Part shown: positions 58,319 to 64,000 of the stretch, in pieces
How positions within the stretch are numbered: the first letter of the stretch is position 1
How the letters are laid out: each line of letters begins with the position of its first letter
Assembly: GCA_965267605.1 (NCBI GenBank)
Contig: OZ254088.1
Location: 3,100,001-3,164,000 of the forward strand
Length of the DNA stretch: 64,000 bases
Direction of reading: 5' to 3'
Source: G965267605 sp965267605
GTDB taxonomy: Bacteria; Bacteroidota; Bacteroidia; Flavobacteriales_E; Vicingaceae
The notes under the pieces: generated by a model
The model's input: only the letters and a program-made list of their open reading frames with translations
What the model was told of the DNA's origin: nothing
The model's database searches: none
Translations under genes and position numbers: made by a program

Positions 58319-61053
58319 TGTTTAGACGACTCTCGATAACCTTTGCATCAGTAGCTTTCTGTCTGATGGGTAGTCTGCATGCGCAGGAGAAGTACGTCAT
58401 TGAGTCCATGCCATTTAATACCCCAAGGTTCAGGGAGTACTCCCCTACCATCATTGATAAGCGCCTGGTCTTCTCTTCTGATAGAAAGAGTGATCTCTTC
58501 CTTAGTCATACTGTGGACAGCAATCTTGCAAACCTTACAAACCTCTTTGAAGTGGACCTGGATGACCCGGCAAACGTTGGCTTGTCCAAATTCACAAAGC
58601 GGAAGAAAATTCCTTATCACATAGCCGCGGGTTACTATGACCCTGACTCTAAGAATTTCTTTCTGACGAGGAATATTGGAGGCAAGAAAAGAGGGCACGA
58701 TAGAAAGGTGGTTAACACCTTGGGTATTTATTACATAGAAACTGATGATCCGGAGGCTACGGAATTGGTGCCATACGAGTGGAATTCCAAGAAATACAGT
58801 TCTGCACACCCTATGGCAAGAATGATGGATGGATACCTCACCATGGTATACTCCAGCAATATGGATAGCGGAATGGGAATGTCAGACCTGTATATGTCTC
58901 AGCATGTAGCTGGTAGGTGGACGAAGCCAAAAAACCTTGGTAAACACATCAACTCAAGTTCCAGAGACGTATTTCCCTATCTCGATAAGAAATTCAATCT
59001 ATACTTCTCTTCCAACAGACCCGGTGGCAACGGGGGCTTAGATCTATACGTAGCTTCTTGGAATGGAACCAACTGGGGTGTACCTGTGCACCTTGACTCT
59101 ACAATGAACAGTAGCCAGGATGATTTTGGTCTCATCAAAACTGGTCCGGAAAGTGGTTACTTCTCGAGTAATAGAGCGGGCTCCGATGATGTTTATTCGT
59201 TCAGGGTGGGTTATCCGGAATTTGAATTCTGCGATTCTATTCAGAAGGTGTACTTGTGTTACGACTTTTTTGAGGAAGCATCCGTAGGCATAGATACCTT
59301 GCCAATGATTTACGAGTGGGACTTCGGTGATGGCACTAAAGTAAGGGCCATCGAAACGGAGCACTGCTACCCCGGCCCCGGTAATTACACAATTCAGCTA
59401 AACATCATTGATACTGTAATCAATGAGGTATTTATGAACGAAGCCACTTACGAGCTCGATATCGAGGACATCCAGCAACCCTATATCACGTCCGCAGATA
59501 GTGTTAAACGGGGCTCTTCATTAAAATTAAGTGCGAAGGACACAAAATGGAAAGCGTTTGAAATTAAGGAGTACTACTGGGATTTCGGTAGCGGTGTAGT
59601 GAAAAGGGGTATGGAGGTTGAGCATACTTGGGACACTCCTGGTTATCAAACGGTAACACTGGGCATTGTCTCCGAACAAGACACCAATGGATTGTTCCAG
59701 AAGGCTTGTACTTATAAGGGGATTTACATTGTTGATTCTGCATGGATAGCGCAACAAGAGATAGCCAACTTGTTGCTTCGGGTGCTCAACAAGGCCAATG
59801 AACCCATAGTTGGGCAGCGCGTTCAGGTAATAAAAGACGAACAGGTAGTTGACACCCTGCTTACCAATGATCGAGGTGAGGTGGAGATTGATTCAACTAC
59901 AGTAGAGGATGGAGCTTATCTCAAACTTGATGCAGAGGAAGTCGGATTACAAATGTTGGTTGTTGAAGGGGATGACGTAATTCATAAACTGGAAAAGGAT
60001 GATAAGGGGTTTGACCTTGATCCAGATCAAATTCAGCTTAAACGTAGAAAGGGTGTTAAAGGAAGGGGAATCCTGATTACCGATGGTAACGGGAAGCCTC
60101 AGGCCAACAAAACATTGGTGGTTCGCTCGAATAAGGGGGTGGTTGACACGTTGGTGTCAGATGCCGATGGATATGTCGTCTTCAAGGATGAGTACAGGAT
60201 GAAAACCCATTGGTTAGCCTTAGATCCTGATGAGGAAGGTTTGAAACTGGCGGTTGTAGAGAATGAAGAGGTACTGTACAACCTTGAAAGAAAGAACAAA
60301 GAGTACCAGGTGGAACCGGGAATGTTCAAGGCGGTAGACCCAAGGTCAGCTACATTGAGAAATAAGAACATTCCTGATTCATTGTTAATGGTCAAGATTG
60401 ACAAGGATAGTGTAATTGTGAAGAAGGTTTATCGGGTGGAACTATTGCGATCAGCCACTGCATTAGAAAACCGTTCCCAGTTCGACTTCCTTCTGTATCC
60501 TGTTACAGAACACACCAGTAATGACTCTTCAGAGTTCATTTATACGATCGGAGAAGCAACCAGTCCGCTTGACTTGAGGAAACAATACCGCAATGCGATA
60601 GAGGGTGGATTCAAAGCGGCCAAAGTGTCCGCGTTCGAGAATGACCCCGAGAGAAAACTTGCCTCAAATAAAGTAGAAACGAAGGGCAGTGTGGCACCGT
60701 ATGAGGCCAATAAGATTTTCCAGTTTCAAGACATCTATTTCAATAGTGGGAGATCGGAAGTATTGTCAGCAGGTAAACGGGAGTTAGACAAGTTGATTCG
60801 GATCATGAAGAACTATCGCAACCTTGACGTGAATATTATGGCCCATGCCGATAGCTCTGGATCTTCGGCCGCGAATCTTGTATTAACCAGAAAAAGGGCC
60901 AATTCGGTTAAATCGTACATCGTTTCCAAAGGAGTAAGTAGCACAAGAATTCGGGCTACCGGCTTTGGTGATACAAAGCCAATTGTTTCCAATGCCACGC
61001 CCAAGGGTAGGGCACAAAATAGAAGGGTAGAATTCAAATTCATCGAGCAATAA
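58318..61053 (+). CDS. PorE-like OmpA-family protein with PD40 propeller and PKD domains
   Basis: 911 residues. A signal peptide precedes WD40-like PD40 repeats (about 30-290; FSSDRKSDLF, LYFSSNRPGGNGGLDLYVAS), two PKD domains (about 320-490; YEWDFGDGTKV and YYWDFGSGVV), two carboxypeptidase-regulatory-like modules that resemble each other (about 495-690; VDTLLTNDRGEV and VDTLVSDADGYV) and a C-terminal OmpA peptidoglycan-binding domain (about 800-911; IYFNSGRSEV, NRRVEF). This order resembles Porphyromonas PorE, which anchors the T9SS or its type B cargo to peptidoglycan. It probably links the adhesin and PorP partner to the cell wall. Confidence 0.9.
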   Translation: MFRRLSITFASVAFCLMGSLHAQEKYVIESMPFNTPRFREYSPTIIDKRLVFSSDRKSDLFLSHTVDSNLANLTNLFEVDLDDPANVGLSKFTKRKKIPYHIAAGYYDPDSKNFFLTRNIGGKKRGHDRKVVNTLGIYYIETDDPEATELVPYEWNSKKYSSAHPMARMMDGYLTMVYSSNMDSGMGMSDLYMSQHVAGRWTKPKNLGKHINSSSRDVFPYLDKKFNLYFSSNRPGGNGGLDLYVASWNGTNWGVPVHLDSTMNSSQDDFGLIKTGPESGYFSSNRAGSDDVYSFRVGYPEFEFCDSIQKVYLCYDFFEEASVGIDTLPMIYEWDFGDGTKVRAIETEHCYPGPGNYTIQLNIIDTVINEVFMNEATYELDIEDIQQPYITSADSVKRGSSLKLSAKDTKWKAFEIKEYYWDFGSGVVKRGMEVEHTWDTPGYQTVTLGIVSEQDTNGLFQKACTYKGIYIVDSAWIAQQEIANLLLRVLNKANEPIVGQRVQVIKDEQVVDTLLTNDRGEVEIDSTTVEDGAYLKLDAEEVGLQMLVVEGDDVIHKLEKDDKGFDLDPDQIQLKRRKGVKGRGILITDGNGKPQANKTLVVRSNKGVVDTLVSDADGYVVFKDEYRMKTHWLALDPDEEGLKLAVVENEEVLYNLERKNKEYQVEPGMFKAVDPRSATLRNKNIPDSLLMVKIDKDSVIVKKVYRVELLRSATALENRSQFDFLLYPVTEHTSNDSSEFIYTIGEATSPLDLRKQYRNAIEGGFKAAKVSAFENDPERKLASNKVETKGSVAPYEANKIFQFQDIYFNSGRSEVLSAGKRELDKLIRIMKNYRNLDVNIMAHADSSGSSAANLVLTRKRANSVKSYIVSKGVSSTRIRATGFGDTKPIVSNATPKGRAQNRRVEFKFIEQ

Positions 61054-61110
61054 CACCTACTGGTCGAGATTTAGATACTATGGTACGGTACTTGCTATTA
61101 TCTTCGTGTT

Positions 61111-62058
61111 ATGAAGAAAGCCCTGCTTTGCCTGTTTACCCTTTCGACAATCTTGTCGAATGCACAACAAGTACCCGCTAAGGAGGAGAACATTCCTTAC
61201 CTGGTAACGTTTGGTCCTAAGGCAGATACCAAGTGGGGTGACGATGATCACACACAGATTTTCTTTTTCACGATTCCAACCAATCATACCACTCCTGTCT
61301 TTATTCGTGTTTTTGACCCTGACGTGGGAGGAACGATAGATGAGAGCAAGAGCGGGTTTAATTCCAAAACATCCTTTACGTTGTATGGCACGGGCTGTTA
61401 TTCAAAGAAGGATGAAGAGAACAAAGATCCTGTTGGCAACTATAAATGTGGGAAGATGCTTTTCACCAAGACATTCGGAGGCGGGTCTACCTATGATGGA
61501 AAGTGGTATACTTTCGGTCCCCTAAATCCTATTGAAGGACAGAAGGTTCCGGAACTGGGTGGATATGTTTTTAAACTGATTGCTCGTGGAGTAGCTGGTG
61601 ATGACGGCAATCTCTATAGATACTTCCTAAGCACTTCTGCCAAACAGAATCTTCCGGTTGAGGGTGGCAACGCATTTACGTATGAGTATTCATTCAGGCT
61701 AAGTGGTAAACTGAGGTCTGTGGCACATCTGTATCCCTACGTTGATCAGCATACCGTTTCTGTAAAGCAGCATAACTTCGATTTTGACGGTGATACGTAT
61801 ATCAAGATCATTAGCATGAGCAATCCTGGATTCAAGGTGCCAACGTCAAAAGACAATGCATGGATTCAATCTCAACACGCAGTAACTGATAAGGATAAGA
61901 AGGCTTGTCTGGACGTTCAGATGGTAAAGACGGGGACGCAACGAAACAACAACGCGGTATTCTATATCACCAATCAGTATGGTAAGTTCATGCCGTTCCA
62001 TGCCGTTCCAATTGGAGCTATTCCAAAACGGTCTATTGGACTTAGACCCAAGAAATAA
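61111..62058 (+). CDS. Exported protein of unknown function, 315 residues
   Basis: A signal peptide (MKKALLCLFTLSTILSNAQ) is followed by one long beta-rich domain: VTFGPKADTKWGDDDHTQIF, VFIRVFDPDVGGTIDE, TLYGTGCYSKKDEE, GLIARGVAG-like KLIARGVAGDDGNLYRYF, and VKQHNFDFDGDTYIKI. The many Asp residues and repeated DGD/DDD groups may bind Ca2+. There is no C-terminal T9SS domain that I can see; the end is basic (IPKRSIGLRPKK). It lies 57 bases after the OmpA gene, with a promoter-like TATCTTCG at 61099-61106, so it may be separately transcribed. Family not recognised. Confidence 0.72.
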   Translation: MKKALLCLFTLSTILSNAQQVPAKEENIPYLVTFGPKADTKWGDDDHTQIFFFTIPTNHTTPVFIRVFDPDVGGTIDESKSGFNSKTSFTLYGTGCYSKKDEENKDPVGNYKCGKMLFTKTFGGGSTYDGKWYTFGPLNPIEGQKVPELGGYVFKLIARGVAGDDGNLYRYFLSTSAKQNLPVEGGNAFTYEYSFRLSGKLRSVAHLYPYVDQHTVSVKQHNFDFDGDTYIKIISMSNPGFKVPTSKDNAWIQSQHAVTDKDKKACLDVQMVKTGTQRNNNAVFYITNQYGKFMPFHAVPIGAIPKRSIGLRPKK

Positions 62059-62069
62059 AGACAATAAAA

Positions 62070-62094
62070 AAAGCCCGGGCATTGCCCGGGCTTT
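62070..62094. terminator. Bidirectional intrinsic terminator between convergent genes
   Basis: AAAGCCCGGGC-ATT-GCCCGGGCTTT is a perfect eleven-base-pair stem with a three-base loop. On the plus strand CCTTTT follows; on the minus strand a longer T-run (from the A-tract at 62066-62069) follows. It ends both the 315-residue exported-protein gene and the Omp28-like gene, which run toward each other with a 57-base gap. Confidence 0.92.
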
Positions 62095-62115
62095 CCTTTT
62101 ATACTTTGCTGGAAA

Positions 62116-63126
62116 TTACTGCCAGTTGGTGTAAGCGTTCTCATACCTGTAAGAACTTCCCCACTTGGAATAGATAATGATTCCGTAGTAAAGGTTGTCT
62201 TTATCGTAAGAGCTAGGTAGAGCAACTGTGAAAGTGTGCTCACCCATATCTCCAGGTGCTGGAGAAGGAAGCACTAGCTCACCCCATGTAGAAGTAGACA
62301 TTGAGCCTCTCATCACCATGAAGTGTGCAGGGTTTCCACTTGATCCTGCGGGACCAGACTGTGGACCAACTGCCCCATCTTCGATTACATATGCAGCAAC
62401 GTAAATGTCCTGCGAATGAGCGTTAAACGCCTTTACTTGCGCAGTTAGCGTAAGTTGATCGCCATCAATCTCTGCTTTGAAAATACCCGCTACATCCGGA
62501 GATGTAGAAAGTGAAGCAGTAATGTCAGACTGCGCGTTTGCAGCACTTGTGCCTTTGTTGTTTCCGTTTACAACGAAGTTTGGCTGACCAGCACCGTTAG
62601 ACCATCTGTCTTCCATGTCATCAGCAGTTGTCTTCGAACCAAGCTCCTGGTTTTTGAAGAATCCGCTTGAGAATGGCCCAGCGTAGTTAGACCATGCCAT
62701 GATGTTGCCTTTGTTATTGTTCGCTAGATTCTTGAATCCAGCCCACCCCCAGTCACCGCAGTAGTAGCAGCTCTCACCGGTGTGCTTATACAAAATAGGA
62801 ACCTGAACCTGAGTCGGCCATTCGCAGCTTCCGTCATCTGTGTGCGCATTCGCATTGTAGAAAATTGACGTTGGGTCAGTACATCCAAAGATCTCTCCTT
62901 GTCCACAGCTTCCATCATCAAAATTCGCGTTTGCATCATAGTTGTATGCATTAGGGTCCGTACATCCAGGAACCTTTGCAATACAAGAACCATTGTCTTT
63001 TTCAGCATCCGGATCATAGTTCAATGCATTGGGATCCGTACACCCTTCTTTCTTCTTACAACCGGTTAGTGCGAGTAGTGTCATCGCAGAACCAAGTACG
63101 AAGAATCTTGTGATATTATTTTTCAT
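62116..63126 (-). CDS. Omp28-related lipoprotein with Cys-flanked DPNA repeats
   Basis: 336 residues. The lipobox LTGC gives Cys23. Residues 28-101 hold three copies of a 21-residue unit GCTDPNAxNYD..A..DDGSC, each bounded by cysteines and Asp-rich like calcium-binding loops. Then comes an Omp28-type domain with TGESCYYCGDWGW, a CxxC pair like that of thioredoxin-fold proteins, and a beta-sandwich C-terminus. Omp28 of Porphyromonas is an outer-membrane lipoprotein. A surface lipoprotein with an adhesive or redox role is plausible; neither is proven. Its promoter is the perfect -7 box at 63149-63156. Confidence 0.83.
   Translation of the reverse strand: MKNNITRFFVLGSAMTLLALTGCKKKEGCTDPNALNYDPDAEKDNGSCIAKVPGCTDPNAYNYDANANFDDGSCGQGEIFGCTDPTSIFYNANAHTDDGSCEWPTQVQVPILYKHTGESCYYCGDWGWAGFKNLANNNKGNIMAWSNYAGPFSSGFFKNQELGSKTTADDMEDRWSNGAGQPNFVVNGNNKGTSAANAQSDITASLSTSPDVAGIFKAEIDGDQLTLTAQVKAFNAHSQDIYVAAYVIEDGAVGPQSGPAGSSGNPAHFMVMRGSMSTSTWGELVLPSPAPGDMGEHTFTVALPSSYDKDNLYYGIIIYSKWGSSYRYENAYTNWQ
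62824..63045 (-). repeat. Three 21-residue Cys/Asp repeats in the Omp28-like lipoprotein
   Basis: Units at residues 28-48, 54-74 and 81-101 share GCTDP, N/FY(D/N).(D/N)A, (D/N)DGSC, joined by linkers of five and six residues. Such units are frequent in secreted proteins of marine Bacteroidota. Confidence 0.85.
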
Positions 63127-63148
63127 TACGATGAGTTTTCCTTTCCAC

Positions 63149-63156
63149 CAAAGTTA
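63149..63156 (-). promoter_or_regulatory. -7 promoter box for the Omp28-like gene
   Basis: On the minus strand this reads TAACTTTG, a perfect TAnnTTTG match, 22 bases upstream of the ATG at 63126. Confidence 0.6.
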
Positions 63157-63313
63157 AGCGAAGTTCTGCGTGTTTCCAGCATATACCCTGTAACATTCTT
63201 TGAATCCTATTTTGGAAATTTAACGCACACGCAATGATGTAGTTACGCTCTTCCTTGCAACTTTCTTTCAATTGTCCGTATAATAGATAACCCTTTTCAA
63301 CGGGTGATTCAAA

Positions 63314-64000
63314 GTGGGAAATCCTTATTTCGAAATACATCAAAAACTTAAGGGAGACACGTTAAGTCTTCTGTACCGTTCCGTATTCACAGACGATTTT
63401 ACGGATTCGTTGATAGAACTTGAAGAAATGAACCTCATGCAGGTTGAAGGCATGAAGAAGTCCAGAAGGAAGGTCTCTTTTCTAATGGCGGAAAGCTTTC
63501 AAAACATTGTACGCCATGGGTTGAAAGATGGCTCCTCAGTTCATGAGTATTTCCATCTGCGTCAGATCGATGGTCGCTTCCACATCAATTCCTGCAATGC
63601 CATATCCAATGCCTCTGTCCCTCAGTTACAGGAGAAATTGGAAATTGTCAATAAGAGCTCAAGGGAAGAATTGAAGGAAATGCACATCGAAATTCTTCGT
63701 ACAGGTGAACTTTCGGATAAGGGTGGTGCTGGTATTGGTCTGATTGAAATGGCTAGAAAATCAGGGAACAAACTTGATTTTAAATTCACGCCTGAGGGAG
63801 ACGACACATCACTTTTTGCTCTTGGGCTCAACCTTGATTCAGTCAACGAGCCGCCATCAGATAACTCAGGCCTGATGGAAAGTGAGCACATTCAGAAGAT
63901 CATGTATGACAATGGTTGGTTACTTGTATACAAAGGTGATTTCAGCCAGGACTCTATCATGCCAGTACTTAATGTGTTGGAGAAGAGTGTTCCAGCGGAT
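63314..64000 (+). CDS. SiaB-like protein with tandem DUF6272-type domains (cut by window edge)
   Basis: The frame is open from a GTG at 63314 to the right edge (229 codons); an in-frame stop lies just upstream, so the start cannot be earlier. Residues 1-175 form a GHKL-type ATPase-like domain with N-box AESFQNIVRHG (Asn64) and glycine loop KGGAGIGLIEMA (about 137-147), as in the SiaB-like protein at 48.5-49.1 kb. From about residue 190 a second copy of the family's opening begins (DNGWLLVYKGDFSQDSIMPV), matching YVGTINQNVI in the other protein. It therefore encodes two domains in tandem. The rest and the downstream genes are outside the window. Confidence 0.75.
   Translation, partial: MGNPYFEIHQKLKGDTLSLLYRSVFTDDFTDSLIELEEMNLMQVEGMKKSRRKVSFLMAESFQNIVRHGLKDGSSVHEYFHLRQIDGRFHINSCNAISNASVPQLQEKLEIVNKSSREELKEMHIEILRTGELSDKGGAGIGLIEMARKSGNKLDFKFTPEGDDTSLFALGLNLDSVNEPPSDNSGLMESEHIQKIMYDNGWLLVYKGDFSQDSIMPVLNVLEKSVPAD

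Noticed and set aside
63293..63300. A TATAAT-like sequence upstream of the last gene
   Set aside because: Bacteroidota housekeeping promoters use TAnnTTTG rather than TATAAT; the match sits in an AT-rich stretch without a -33 element and is likely chance.
1..64000. rRNA or tRNA genes, insertion sequences, prophage, integrons
   Set aside because: I looked for cloverleaf-like sequences in the gaps, transposase or integrase motifs and terminal inverted repeats and found none. Gaps between genes are all shorter than about 200 bases.

Overview
The window comes from a chromosome of the phylum Bacteroidota, most likely a member of the order Flavobacteriales. The evidence is the gene content: type IX secretion (T9SS) sorting domains of both types, PorP/SprF, SprE/PorW, a bactofilin, DUF4292, an IPExxxVDY protein, an ATP synthase operon without atpD/atpC, and promoters with the Bacteroidota -7 box TAnnTTTG. 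A family near the Cryomorphaceae or Schleiferiaceae is a guess. Coding density is very high. I see no rRNA, tRNA, insertion sequence, prophage or CRISPR array, and no gene-free stretch longer than about 200 bases.

Layout. 1-10 kb, mostly minus strand: the N-terminal part of a TPR protein, an ALDH7-type dehydrogenase, a DUF389 membrane protein (plus strand), an unknown exported protein, the RseP protease, a DUF1573/VWA protein, a GH3-like enzyme and an M23 peptidase. 10-25 kb, plus strand: sprE, bactofilin, atpZ, an AtpI-like gene, atpB-E-F-H-A-G, a 1220-residue membrane histidine kinase, a crotonase and a Wzx-type flippase. 25-34 kb: an MsbA-like ABC transporter facing rbfA, a LolC/E-like permease, dut, a sugar nucleotidyltransferase, a TPR lipoprotein, DUF4292 and an EnvC-like protein, which together look like a cell-envelope assembly cluster. 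34-43 kb: purN, an iodotyrosine-deiodinase-like nitroreductase, acpP-fabF-rnc-IPExxxVDY-pyk, an M42 peptidase, two tiny membrane proteins, pheS and a lipoprotein cyclophilin. 43-48 kb: two tandem small lipoproteins, a methyltransferase, cvpA and two tandem T9SS type A cargo proteins.

48-64 kb is the most distinctive part. A minus-strand operon encodes a membrane SpoIIE/PP2C phosphatase with a two-component-type propeller sensor, a SiaB-like kinase (DUF6272) and a SiaC-like substrate (DUF1987). This is a SiaABC partner switch without the diguanylate cyclase SiaD. It is divergent from a plus-strand operon for a 1658-residue T9SS type B surface protein with twelve repeats of about 80 residues, a PorP/SprF protein and a PorE-like OmpA protein, a plausible secretion-and-anchoring set. 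Beyond an unknown exported protein and an Omp28-like lipoprotein, the window ends inside a second SiaB-type gene with two DUF6272-like domains in tandem.

Two layout habits recur. Four convergent gene pairs overlap by exactly four bases that hold both stop codons. A large share of genes appear to start at TTG. Clear intrinsic terminators are few: one lies between atpE and atpF, one inside the end of cvpA, one after SiaC, and one between the two genes meeting at 62.1 kb.
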